Notes under the pieces: model-generated
Told to the model about the DNA's origin: nothing
The model's database searches: none
Seen by the model: only the letters and a program-made list of their open reading frames with translations
Part shown: in pieces, positions 28,614 to 39,319 of the stretch
Position numbering within the stretch: the stretch's first letter is position 1
How the letters are laid out: each line of letters begins with the position of its first letter
Translations under genes and position numbers: made by a program
DNA from: Paracoccus stylophorae
GTDB taxonomy: Bacteria; Pseudomonadota; Alphaproteobacteria; Rhodobacterales; Rhodobacteraceae
DNA: 64,000 bases
Reading direction: 5' to 3'
Assembly: GCF_028553765.1 (NCBI RefSeq)
Contig: NZ_CP067134.1
Coordinates: forward strand, 3,570,761-3,634,760

Positions 28614-28805
28614 TGCTCCCCCTTCTGCCCGTCGGGCGTCACCGATATTTTCAGTGCAACAGCGGAAAGCGAGGAATGGTTCCGCAACCTCAGGCGCTTG
28701 GCGCTTTTTGCTGGAACCCGAGCCGCCATCGTTGGTTGGATGTGCGGAAGAAGCTGCTCATGCTTCTTCGGGTCACGACGCCGCAGGATCGGAGGAGCCT
28801 TCTGC
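28614..28805. promoter_or_regulatory. Divergent promoter region of the glycan cluster
   Basis: This 192-bp region separates the leftward epimerase operon from the rightward dehydrogenase operon and must carry both promoters. It contains a perfect inverted repeat GAAGAAGC (28747-28754) / GCTTCTTC (28762-28769) with a 7-nt spacer, 37 bp before the dehydrogenase ATG. That could be an operator or a 5'-leader hairpin. No confident -10/-35 pair could be assigned. Confidence 0.45.
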
Positions 28806-29807
28806 ATGCACGACACCTCGCCACAACTCTGCACATCCGCCGCCGACACGATGCCGGCCGCGCGGCTGACCGGGAAGGGACAGTTCGATCTGGTCGAACA
28901 CCCGATCCCCCGTCCCGGCCCCGGACAGGTGCGCATCGCGCTGGAAGGCTGCGGGGTATGCGCCTCGAATCTGGGGCCATGGGCGGGGCCGGACTGGATG
29001 GTCTTTCCCACGGAACCCGGCGCGCCCGGACATGAGGGCTGGGGCCATGTCGATGCCCTGGGGGCCGGAGTGACGGGGCTGCGCACGGGCGACCGGGTCG
29101 CGTTTCTGGGTCAGCGCAGCTATGCCGCCTTCGATCTGGCCGCCGCCGATCAGGTGGTGGCGCTGCCGCCGGAACTGGACGGCCGCCCCTTTCCCGGCGA
29201 GGCGTTGGGGTGCGCCATGAACATCCTCGCGCGCAGCCGCATCGAGCCGGGCATGCGGGTCGCCATCGTCGGGATCGGCTTTCTGGGTGCCGCGCTGACC
29301 CGGCTGGCGGCGAATTTGGGGGCCGAGGTGATCGCCATTTCGCGCCGGCCAGAATCGCTGGCGCTGGCGCGGCGGATGGGGGCGGCACGCACCATCGCGA
29401 TGCACGATCACTGGGCCATCATCGACGAGGTGCGCGCGCTGACCGACGGCGCGATGTGCGAGGTGGCGATCGAGGCGGTGGGGCTGCAATGGCCGCTGGA
29501 TCTGGCCGCAGAGCTGGTGGGCACGCATGGGCGGCTGGTGATCGCGGGCTATCACCAGGACGGACCCCGGCAGGTGAACATGCAAAGCTGGAACTGGCGC
29601 GGCATCGACGTGATCAACGCCCATGAACGCGACCCCGCCACCTGCGTCGCGGGGATGGAACGTGCGGTCCAGGCGGTGATGGCGGGACGGCTGGATATCG
29701 AGCCGCTTCTGACCCATCGCTTTGCACTGGAGGATCTGGGCGCGGCGCTGGACGCCACCCGCGACAAGCCCGACGGTTTCGTCAAGGCATGGGTGACATG
29801 CCGCTAG
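28806..29807 (+). CDS. Medium-chain (zinc-type) alcohol dehydrogenase family protein
   Basis: A 333-aa MDR-family oxidoreductase. The catalytic-zinc ligands are present in GCGVCASNLGPW (Cys) and APGHEGWGHV (His-Glu). The nucleotide-binding motif is AIVGIGFLGAALTRLAANLGA. The four-Cys structural zinc loop seems absent, as in some sorbitol/threonine-dehydrogenase relatives. The start at 28806 has GGAGGAG eight bases upstream; a longer open frame reaching 27780 is antisense to the epimerase. It overlaps the next gene by 19 bp. With the following Gfo/Idh/MocA enzyme it probably oxidises or reduces a sugar or sugar alcohol for the cluster. Confidence 0.9.
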   Translation: MHDTSPQLCTSAADTMPAARLTGKGQFDLVEHPIPRPGPGQVRIALEGCGVCASNLGPWAGPDWMVFPTEPGAPGHEGWGHVDALGAGVTGLRTGDRVAFLGQRSYAAFDLAAADQVVALPPELDGRPFPGEALGCAMNILARSRIEPGMRVAIVGIGFLGAALTRLAANLGAEVIAISRRPESLALARRMGAARTIAMHDHWAIIDEVRALTDGAMCEVAIEAVGLQWPLDLAAELVGTHGRLVIAGYHQDGPRQVNMQSWNWRGIDVINAHERDPATCVAGMERAVQAVMAGRLDIEPLLTHRFALEDLGAALDATRDKPDGFVKAWVTCR

Positions 29808-30826
29808 AAACCTCTGTGACCACCCGCCCGCGGCTGGGCTTTCTGGGGCTGGGCTGGATCGGGCGGCTGCGGATGCGCGCGCTGGCCGACACCGGGCTGG
29901 CCGAGATCGTGGCCTTGGCCGATCCGGTGGCGGACTGCCTGGCCGAGGCGGGCGCGCTGGCCCCCGGCGCGGCGCGGGGCAGCACCCTTGCCGACGTTCT
30001 GGATAGGGGGTGCGACGGGGTGGTGATCGCCACCCCCAGCGCGCTGCACGCCGAGCAGACGATTGCCGCCCTGAACAGCGGCGTGGCGGTGTTCTGCCAG
30101 AAACCCCTGGGGCGCGACGCCGATGAGGCCGCGCGCGCCGTCGCCGCCGCGGAACGCGCCGACCGCCTGCTTGGGCTCGATCTCTGCTATCGCCACACGG
30201 CGGCAATGCAGGCCATTCGCGAGATCGTGCAAGGCGGCGACATCGGCGAGGTCTTTGCGGCCGATCTGGTGTTTCACAACGCCTATGGCCCCGACAAGCC
30301 CTGGTTCTACGATGCCGCCCAGTCGGGCGGCGGTTGCGTCATGGATCTGGGGGTGCATCTGGTGGATCTGGCGCTTTGGGTGCTGGCTTTTCCGCCCGTC
30401 ACCAACGTCTCGGCGCAGCTTTTCGCCGGCGGCCGCCCGCTGACCGCGCGCGATCAGGTCGAGGATTACGCCACCGTCACCCTGCAACTGGGTTCTGGCG
30501 CGGTGGTGCGGATCGCGTGTTCGTGGAACCTCTCGGCGGGGCGGGATGCGGTGATCGAAGCCAGTTTCCACGGCACGCAAGGCGGCGCCGCCATGCATAA
30601 CCGCGACGGCTCGTTCTTCGATTTCGCGGCGTATCATCATACCGGCACCGCGCGCCGCCTGCTGGCCGAACCGCCCGACGACTGGGGCGGCCGCGCGCTG
30701 GCAGAGTGGGCACGGCGCCTGGGGCAGGCAGAAGGCCACGATCCGGCGGCCGAAAATTTCGTGCAGCTTTCACGGATCATCGACCGCATCTATGCTGCGG
30801 CCCTTGAAGGTGACAGATGCCGCTGA
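29789..30826 (+). CDS. Gfo/Idh/MocA-family oxidoreductase
   Basis: A 345-aa NAD(P)-dependent enzyme. The Rossmann motif LGFLGLGWIGRLRMRAL is at about 15-31. The KPLGRDADEA segment holds the conserved EKP-like Lys, and MDLGVHLVDLALWVL carries the catalytic His of this family. Members act on free or nucleotide-linked sugars and inositols. The start may be 29789 or the ATG at 29798. It overlaps the dehydrogenase upstream by 19 bp and the membrane-protein gene downstream by 10 bp, so the three are co-translated. Specific substrate not assignable. Confidence 0.92.
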   Translation: MGDMPLETSVTTRPRLGFLGLGWIGRLRMRALADTGLAEIVALADPVADCLAEAGALAPGAARGSTLADVLDRGCDGVVIATPSALHAEQTIAALNSGVAVFCQKPLGRDADEAARAVAAAERADRLLGLDLCYRHTAAMQAIREIVQGGDIGEVFAADLVFHNAYGPDKPWFYDAAQSGGGCVMDLGVHLVDLALWVLAFPPVTNVSAQLFAGGRPLTARDQVEDYATVTLQLGSGAVVRIACSWNLSAGRDAVIEASFHGTQGGAAMHNRDGSFFDFAAYHHTGTARRLLAEPPDDWGGRALAEWARRLGQAEGHDPAAENFVQLSRIIDRIYAAALEGDRCR

Positions 30827-31590
30827 TCGGACTTCTTGGCTTGATCTGCCTGATGATCGTCATGGCCGACTTCCTGATGACGACGGTGGGGACGAACGAC
30901 ACCAGCCCCATCGCCATGCGCATCGGAAAGCTTGCGTTCAGACTGGTCAGGCGCCTGCCGGAAACCGACCTCAAGCACAAGGTGATCGGACCCCTGGTCG
31001 TCGCAACCGCAGCCACGTGGTGGATCCTTGGCGTCAATCTGTCATGGGCGATGATCTTCATGGGTGTGCCGGATTCCCTGGTCGAGCAGAACGCGGGGCG
31101 CACCGCCGATGCCGTGGGATATATTTCCCATGTCGGGCACCTGCTTTCCACCGTCGGCGGCGGCCCCACATCGCCGGCCTCGACCGGCATCGCGCTGTTG
31201 GGCGTGGTGGTGGCGGTGAACGGGATGATCGTCCTGACCCTCGCCGTCAGCTTCGTGATGTCGACGACGCAAACGGTGGTCGAGGGGCGCAGGCTTCTTC
31301 TGTATCTGGGCGCCAGCAGGACGGGCGACGCGGATGTGCTGAAGGATCTGGCGGGGCTGACCGCGCAGCTGAACACGGCGCCATTCGCGCTTTTCTTCAG
31401 CCATCAGGACGCCGGGCTGAGGATCCCCGAGCAGTTGTCGCACATCTTCACGCGGCGACTGGACGATACCGATGTCGAATGGTCGCGCCTGATCCGCGCC
31501 CTTCCCTATTTCCAGCAATATTCCGACGCGGGAATGGCGACCGGTCTGGAGCGATGGCTTTCCGCCTTTTCGGCGCGCCGCTCGGATTAG
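30817..31590 (+). CDS. Small membrane protein with ion-channel-like pore loop
   Basis: A 257-aa protein with hydrophobic segments at about 1-22, 56-85 and 124-146, and a soluble C-terminal half. Between the second and third segments lies HLLSTVGGGPTSPAST, which resembles the pore loop of two-helix potassium channels (TVGYG in the classic filter), though the Tyr is replaced. The soluble tail (AQLNTAPFALFFSHQD...) may be cytoplasmic. Its start overlaps the Gfo/Idh/MocA gene by 10 bp. An ion channel in a glycan operon is unexpected; it may instead be an unrelated membrane protein that only looks channel-like. Function unknown. Confidence 0.75.
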   Translation: MPLIGLLGLICLMIVMADFLMTTVGTNDTSPIAMRIGKLAFRLVRRLPETDLKHKVIGPLVVATAATWWILGVNLSWAMIFMGVPDSLVEQNAGRTADAVGYISHVGHLLSTVGGGPTSPASTGIALLGVVVAVNGMIVLTLAVSFVMSTTQTVVEGRRLLLYLGASRTGDADVLKDLAGLTAQLNTAPFALFFSHQDAGLRIPEQLSHIFTRRLDDTDVEWSRLIRALPYFQQYSDAGMATGLERWLSAFSARRSD

Positions 31591-31751
31591 CGCCTTCGGG
31601 ATGCCCATCGCCGAACGCTCGCGGCGCGCCGGAGACGCCGGCCTGAAGGTTCCGTTTGCGTTTCAGCCCCGGTGGGAAGTCCTCTACACGAAAAGAAAGC
31701 TTTCGCGCCCGGGCCACCGCCGCCGACACCGCGCACCACCGCTGCGCCTGT

Positions 31752-33860
<2,109 letters not shown>

Positions 33861-33889
33861 CCTTCACCTTTCCAGCGTTCCCGCCGCAA

Positions 33890-35209
33890 TCAGACGTCGC
33901 AGGCTGCTTCTGCCAGATCGCAGCCGTCCTTGGGCGCGATGCCGGCCGATCCGCGCGCGGCAGGATGCAGCCCGGCCACCTGCCCGGCCTGGCTGCGCGC
34001 CAGAAGCATCCGGGGCGTTACCAGAACGGTCCCGCGCTCGGTGCGCCGGAACCAGCGCGCATCTTCCTGCGCATCCTCGCCGATCACCATGTCCGGCTCG
34101 ATCACCGATCCCGGCGCAAGGATGCAGCCCGAAATCCGCGCGCCCCGTCCGATGACGGCGCCCTGCATCACGGCGGACCCTGTCACGCGCGCGTCCTTGC
34201 CGATCACGCTGTGCGAGGCGACGAACGACTCCACCACGTCCTGCGGTGCCAGTTCGCCACCGGGCGCGGCGCTGGCCAGTCCCGAGTTTCCGCCAGCCAC
34301 GGCAGGCAGCACCGGCCATCTTCGATCCAGCAGCGCAAGATCGCGCTGCTGGTGGACCAAGTCCAGATGCGCATCGAGATAGGCGTCCAGCGTGCCGACA
34401 TCGCGCCAGTAAGCCTGTGCCCCCGGCACCGGCGCTTGCAGCGCATGACCAATGGCCCGCCCTGCCCGGACGAATGACGGCACGATGTCGAAGCCGAAAT
34501 CGTGCCGCGACCCGTCCCTGCTCCGGTCGTTCAACAGGGCTTTCCGCAGCGCCGTCCACCGGAAGATATATATCCCCATGCTGGCCAAGGCGCGGGCAGG
34601 ATCGTCTCTCATGGCGGGCGGGTTTGCCGGTTCTTCCAGAAATTCGGTGATCCTGCCGTCCTCGTCCGCGTCGATGATGCCAAAGCCGTGCGCGGTATCC
34701 AGCGGAACGGCGGCCGCGGCGATGGTAAGATCGGCCCCGCTGTCACGATGCCTTTGCAGCATGGCGCGGTAATCCATACGATAGACATGATCCGCCGCCA
34801 GGATCAGCACGTCGCGCGTCGGCAGCGCATCGAGGCGGTCCATATTCTCGGTGACGGCCGCGGCGGTCCCGACATAGCCTTCGGCATGACCCGTGACCTC
34901 GGGACCATGCCGCACGTCGATGAACCCGCCTCGGGCCTCAAAGATCGGCCCCCAAAGCTGGGTCAGCCGTCGATGCAGGGTTTCCGGCCGATACTGGGTG
35001 GCGGCGATGACGTGACGGACACCCGAATTGCGCGCGTTCCCCAGGCTGAAATCCATGATCCTGCCGTGATCGCCGAATCGCAGCGCGGGCTTGCATTGCC
35101 GGTCCGACAGTTCATGCAGCCGCGTCCCCCGTCCTCCGGCCAGCAGGACGACCGGACAATCGGACATCGCGTCGTCCTGCGCCCTGAAGGCGTGTGTCAT
35201 GATCTGCAT
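33890..35209 (-). CDS. glgC: Glucose-1-phosphate adenylyltransferase (ADP-glucose pyrophosphorylase), atypical
   Basis: A 439-aa nucleotidyltransferase with GlgC layout: LLAGGRGTRLHELSDRQCKP at the nucleotide site, ADHVYRMDY, ASMGIYIF and YWRDVGTLDAYLDAHLDLV, plus a left-handed beta-helix C-terminal domain. It would make ADP-glucose for GlgA. Two normally conserved positions differ: GTADAV reads GTAAAV (residues 114-119), and the glucose-1-phosphate-binding Lys of FVEKP (Lys195 in E. coli) is Glu193 (FLEEPANPP, codon GAA at 34631-34633). The start could be 35209 or an internal ATG at 35167. It lies 127 bp after treY. Its true activity is uncertain because of these changes. Confidence 0.85.
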   Translation of the reverse strand: MQIMTHAFRAQDDAMSDCPVVLLAGGRGTRLHELSDRQCKPALRFGDHGRIMDFSLGNARNSGVRHVIAATQYRPETLHRRLTQLWGPIFEARGGFIDVRHGPEVTGHAEGYVGTAAAVTENMDRLDALPTRDVLILAADHVYRMDYRAMLQRHRDSGADLTIAAAAVPLDTAHGFGIIDADEDGRITEFLEEPANPPAMRDDPARALASMGIYIFRWTALRKALLNDRSRDGSRHDFGFDIVPSFVRAGRAIGHALQAPVPGAQAYWRDVGTLDAYLDAHLDLVHQQRDLALLDRRWPVLPAVAGGNSGLASAAPGGELAPQDVVESFVASHSVIGKDARVTGSAVMQGAVIGRGARISGCILAPGSVIEPDMVIGEDAQEDARWFRRTERGTVLVTPRMLLARSQAGQVAGLHPAARGSAGIAPKDGCDLAEAACDV

Positions 35210-35336
35210 GGCACCTTATCCCTGACCTGACAAGCAACGCGGGCCTGTTCCCGATTATCTGAAAACGAAAACTTTCCCTGCCGTCCTCCGGTTCCACAAC
35301 CGCAGGATTTATCGCCAGCGGCGTCCTCCGATCGCG

Positions 35337-37688
35337 TTATCGGCCATCGTCTTCCGCCCTGGCAGACCGGAACAGGGCGACGGCACATTCTGACATCGCG
35401 TGATCGGCGGGTGGCCAGATGCGCACCTCGCCCGCACGCGCCGCCACCGCCTGCGCATCGAGGGGCGCTGGCGCCGACACCAGCACCCGCAATATGCTGT
35501 TGCCGTGAACGCGCCGGAATCCGACCGTGCCGGCGGGCGCCTGATCGTCGGGAAGATATTCGCCTGCCGCGAACAGGACCGGTTCGTCGCGCCGCAGCCC
35601 AAGAAGCCGGCGCGTCAGGTCCAGCTTCTCGCGGTCCTCCTTGCGCAAAAGCGTCGCCGGGTCGTCCAGCGCGGCATCGAGGCGGGCGAAATCCACCGGC
35701 GCGCGGTTGTCCGGATCGGTCAGGCGATAATTGCCGATCTCGCAGTCCTGATAGATGTCGGGAATCCCCGGCAAGGTCAGCTTCAGCGCCACCTGCGCAA
35801 GCGAAAGCCGCGACGCGGTGCGCGCGGCATCCTGCGTGGCGGCCGGAAGCGGATCAAGCGCGCGGGCCAGCGATCTGACGAAGGCCAGTCCGGCGGCTTC
35901 GAAAGCCTCGTTCGGGTCCTGCCATGACGTGCCTTCCTTGGCTTCGCGCATCGCCTTGGTCGCGTGATCGCAAAGCCGCGTGGCCAGATCGTCGCGACCG
36001 TCGCAGCCGGGCATCATCGCCCACAGCGATTGCACCAGATACCACCGCAGGTTCGGATCGACAGCATCGGCACCGTCCACCGCCGAGGCCGCCGCGAACA
36101 GGGCTTCGGCCGCGTCGGGATGGTGGCTCAGCGCGGCAAGACGCGCGCGCGCATCCTCGGACCGCTTGGTGTCGTGGCTGGAGGTCAGGCTGAGGCCCTG
36201 GGGCATATCGCGCATGCGCGCGTGCATGCGGGCGTGGAAGGTGGCCGCGTCGATGGCGGGGCGGTCCGGCTCGGCGCCGACCTCGTTCGCGCCGATCAGC
36301 GCGTTGTAACGATAAAAGGCCGTGTCCTCCTGCCCCTTGGCCATGACCGCGCCCGAGACCTGTTGAAACCGCAGGCGCAGCGCCGTGGCCTTCCCGTCCG
36401 GGTCCAGCAGGCAGCGCAGAAGAAAATCCACCGCATGCCGCTCTGCATCCTCTGCCGCCCGCGATGCCGCATCTTCCAGCGCCGCCACGTCCTCCGGGCG
36501 CGGGTCACTGTCGTCCAGATAGGGGCGATACCGGTCCAGATGCGCGATCAGCTCGACGATGGCCCGGCGCCAGGTCTCGGGCCCGTATTCCGCCGCGACC
36601 GGATCGTCTGCCGCGGCCCGCATGACCATCGCATGAAGCTGCCACAGTTCGGCGGCAAGCTCGGTTTCCAGAACCTGGCGCTTGGCGGATGCGACCACGT
36701 CGCCGAAATCGGCCGTCCGTCCGGTGATGCCGCGATAGAAATCGTCGATCCGTCGCGCGCCGCCCGTATCGGTCAGGACCTGCGCGATGTCGCGGGCAAG
36801 CACATATCCCGTCGTGCCCGCAATCGGCCAGTCGGGAAGGGTCTCATCGGGGGCGATGATCTTTTCCACCCACAGCGGCGTATCGGGCAGACGATCCCGC
36901 AGCCGTTCCAGATAGGCGGCGGGATCGGCCAGCCCGTCGATGTGATCGATCCGCAGCCCCGCGACCGTCCCCGATTTGCACAATTCGATGATCAGGCGAT
37001 GCGTGTCCTCGAACACCCGGGCATCCTCAACCCGGACACCGATCAGGCCGCTGATGCTGAAGAACCGGCGATGCGTGATCGCGTCCCGCTCGGCCCGCCA
37101 GTGGCACAGCCGCCAGAACTGCCGGTCGTGCAGCGCGCGGATCGCGGCGCGGTCATCCGGACCCGGCAAGGTGTCGGGCATGGTGCGCGCGTCCAGCGGC
37201 ACCCGCAGCGGCCCGTGAACCAGCACCGGTCCCCCCTCATCGTCCTCGACGGCAAAACCACCATCCTGCAACACATCCTCGAACGGCGCCGGCAGCATCG
37301 GCAGCACCAGCCGCCGGTCCGGCGCGATGTCGAAATGGGCGCGGTATCGGCTGGCGTCGCCCTTGGCCAGCAGGTCGCGCAGCCAGGGATTGTCCAGCGT
37401 GAACGCCATGTGGTTCGGCACGATGTCCAGCACGATCCCGATGCCGCGCGCCCGTGCGGCAACAGCCAGCCGATCGAATCCCGCTCGCCCGCCAAGCGCC
37501 GCGTCGATCACCGTCGGGTCGATCACGTCATAGCCGTGGGACGAGCCGGGTTGCGCGGCAAAGATCGGCGACAGGTAAAGATGCGTGATCCCCAGCCGCT
37601 CAAGATAGCCAAGCACCCGCTCGGCCCGGTCGAAATCCATGCCGCCGCGCAGTTGCAGCCGATAGCACGACGCAGGCAGATGTCGCAT
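35337..37688 (-). CDS. treY: Malto-oligosyltrehalose synthase
   Basis: A 783-aa GH13 enzyme that converts the reducing end of a maltodextrin to a trehalosyl unit. The N-terminal (beta/alpha)8 start is SCYRLQLRGGMDFDRAE...HLYLSPIF. Catalytic Asp is in GLRIDHIDGLADP, the Glu in WVEKIIAPDE, and the third Asp in SSHDTKRSEDARAR. The length fits TreY. The start at 37688 (MRHLPASCYRL) has GGGAG upstream; 13 further codons are excluded. It heads a leftward operon with glgC and the treS-like gene and is divergent from glgA. Its partner TreZ is in the other operon at 41085-42863. Confidence 0.93.
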   Translation of the reverse strand: MRHLPASCYRLQLRGGMDFDRAERVLGYLERLGITHLYLSPIFAAQPGSSHGYDVIDPTVIDAALGGRAGFDRLAVAARARGIGIVLDIVPNHMAFTLDNPWLRDLLAKGDASRYRAHFDIAPDRRLVLPMLPAPFEDVLQDGGFAVEDDEGGPVLVHGPLRVPLDARTMPDTLPGPDDRAAIRALHDRQFWRLCHWRAERDAITHRRFFSISGLIGVRVEDARVFEDTHRLIIELCKSGTVAGLRIDHIDGLADPAAYLERLRDRLPDTPLWVEKIIAPDETLPDWPIAGTTGYVLARDIAQVLTDTGGARRIDDFYRGITGRTADFGDVVASAKRQVLETELAAELWQLHAMVMRAAADDPVAAEYGPETWRRAIVELIAHLDRYRPYLDDSDPRPEDVAALEDAASRAAEDAERHAVDFLLRCLLDPDGKATALRLRFQQVSGAVMAKGQEDTAFYRYNALIGANEVGAEPDRPAIDAATFHARMHARMRDMPQGLSLTSSHDTKRSEDARARLAALSHHPDAAEALFAAASAVDGADAVDPNLRWYLVQSLWAMMPGCDGRDDLATRLCDHATKAMREAKEGTSWQDPNEAFEAAGLAFVRSLARALDPLPAATQDAARTASRLSLAQVALKLTLPGIPDIYQDCEIGNYRLTDPDNRAPVDFARLDAALDDPATLLRKEDREKLDLTRRLLGLRRDEPVLFAAGEYLPDDQAPAGTVGFRRVHGNSILRVLVSAPAPLDAQAVAARAGEVRIWPPADHAMSECAVALFRSARAEDDGR

Positions 37689-37843
37689 GTTTGCTCCCGC
37701 ATTTCGGAATGACTGTCCTTGCGCCAATCATGTGTGGCGGCAGTTTCGGAACGTCCGGCCCGCCGGCTGGTTCCCGGTGCGGAACCGCCGCCAGTTTCGC
37801 CGGTTGGCAGATGCAGCGCACCGACCTGCGCGAAGGAGACGCC
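37689..37843. promoter_or_regulatory. Divergent treY / glgA promoter region
   Basis: A 155-bp region between two divergent starts. It contains the inverted repeat GGTTCC (37769-37774) / GGAACC (37781-37786) with a 6-nt spacer, and two copies of CAGTTTCG (37741-37748 and 37792-37799). These are possible operator elements; no confident -10/-35 boxes were assigned. Confidence 0.4.
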
Positions 37844-39319
37844 ATGAAGGTGCTGTCGATCACGTCCGAGATGTATCCGCTGGTCAAAACCGGCGGGCTT
37901 GCGGATGTCTGCGGCGCGCTGCCCGCGGCGCTGTCGCAGCAGGGGGTCGAGATGCGCGTGCTGCTGCCGGGTTACCCGTCCGTTCTTGCGGCGGCAAGGC
38001 ATTGCGGCGGGCCGACCCCCCTCGATCTGCCGCTCGGTCCGGCGGCGCTGCGGCGCTGCACGGTTGCGGGCGCGACGGTCTGGATACTGGACGCGCCCGA
38101 GCTGTATGACCGGCCCGGCGGGCCTTACCAGGCGGCCGACGGGCGCGATCATGGCGACAACTGGAAACGCTTCGGGCTGCTGGCGCAGGCGGCGGCACGG
38201 ATCGCGGCCAAGGGCGCGGAAGGATGGCGGCCTGACATCGTGCATGCCCATGACTGGCAGGCCGGTCTGGTCCCGGCCTATTTAAGCGCGAATGCGATTC
38301 CCGCCCCGTCCGTGCAGACGATCCACAACATCGCCTTTCCCGGTCGTTTTCCGGCGGGGATTTTCGGCAGTCTCGGCCTGCCATCCGGCTTTTTCGACAT
38401 GTACGGCGTGGAATTTCACGGCGATGTCAGCTTTCTCAAGGCCGGTCTCTATTTCGCCGACGCGATCACCACGGTCAGCCCCACCTATGCCGAGGAACTG
38501 ACGCGGCCCGGCTTTGCGCACGGGTTCGACGGGCTGATCCGGGACCGGGCGGCCGATGTGACGGGCATCCTGAACGGGATCGACACGGCCGAATGGGACC
38601 CCGCCGCCGACAGGCTGATCGGGCGGCGTTTTACCCCGCGCAGTCCTGGACGGCGGACGGAGAATCGCCGCGCGCTCGGTTCCGCATTTGCGCTTGCCGA
38701 AGACAGCCCGCTGGTTTCGGTCATCAGCCGTCTTACCCACCAGAAAGGGATCGACCTGATCTTCGAGGCGGCAGACGACATCGTCGCGCGGGGGTTCAAC
38801 CTGATCGTGCTGGGCACCGGCGACCCGGCGCTGGAGACGGCGGCCCATGCCGTGGCGACGCGTCATCCGGGGCGGGTCGGGGTGCATATCGGCCATGACG
38901 AGGCTCTGGCCCACCGTATCCAGGCCGGCACCGACGCGCTGCTGGTGCCGTCGCGGTTCGAGCCGTGCGGGCTGACCCAGCTTTGCGCGCTGCGCTATGG
39001 CGCGCTGCCGGTGGTCGCGCCGACCGGCGGGCTGATCGATTCGGTGATCGACGCGACCCCGGCATCGCTGGCCGCGGGCGTCGCGACCGGCATCCATCTG
39101 CGCGAGCTGTCGGCGCGCGGGATCGGCGCGGCGCTGGACCGCCTGTCCGCGATCATGGCCGATCCGGACTGCCATGCGCGCATGATCCGCAACGCGATGT
39201 GCGCCGATGTGTCGTGGTCGGCCAGCGCCGCACGCTATGCCGCGCTTTATGCCGGGCTGGTCGCGGGGCGCGGGCGCAGCCGCGACAGCCTCTCGCTCAG
39301 CGCGGCAAAAAGGGGATGA
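37844..39319 (+). CDS. glgA: Glycogen synthase (ADP-glucose-dependent)
   Basis: A 491-aa GT5 glycogen synthase that transfers glucose from ADP-glucose to alpha-1,4-glucan. The N-terminal KTGGLADVCGALP holds the ADP-glucose-binding Lys of the KTGGL motif (residue 15). HAHDWQAGLVPAYL and the C-terminal SRFEPCGLTQLCALRYG (donor site) are intact, and the length is typical (about 480). The start at 37844 follows AAGGAGA. It is the only glucan gene on the + strand, and its last 73 bp overlap the convergent malQ 3' end. ADP-glucose would come from GlgC, if that enzyme is active. Confidence 0.95.
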   Translation: MKVLSITSEMYPLVKTGGLADVCGALPAALSQQGVEMRVLLPGYPSVLAAARHCGGPTPLDLPLGPAALRRCTVAGATVWILDAPELYDRPGGPYQAADGRDHGDNWKRFGLLAQAAARIAAKGAEGWRPDIVHAHDWQAGLVPAYLSANAIPAPSVQTIHNIAFPGRFPAGIFGSLGLPSGFFDMYGVEFHGDVSFLKAGLYFADAITTVSPTYAEELTRPGFAHGFDGLIRDRAADVTGILNGIDTAEWDPAADRLIGRRFTPRSPGRRTENRRALGSAFALAEDSPLVSVISRLTHQKGIDLIFEAADDIVARGFNLIVLGTGDPALETAAHAVATRHPGRVGVHIGHDEALAHRIQAGTDALLVPSRFEPCGLTQLCALRYGALPVVAPTGGLIDSVIDATPASLAAGVATGIHLRELSARGIGAALDRLSAIMADPDCHARMIRNAMCADVSWSASAARYAALYAGLVAGRGRSRDSLSLSAAKRG

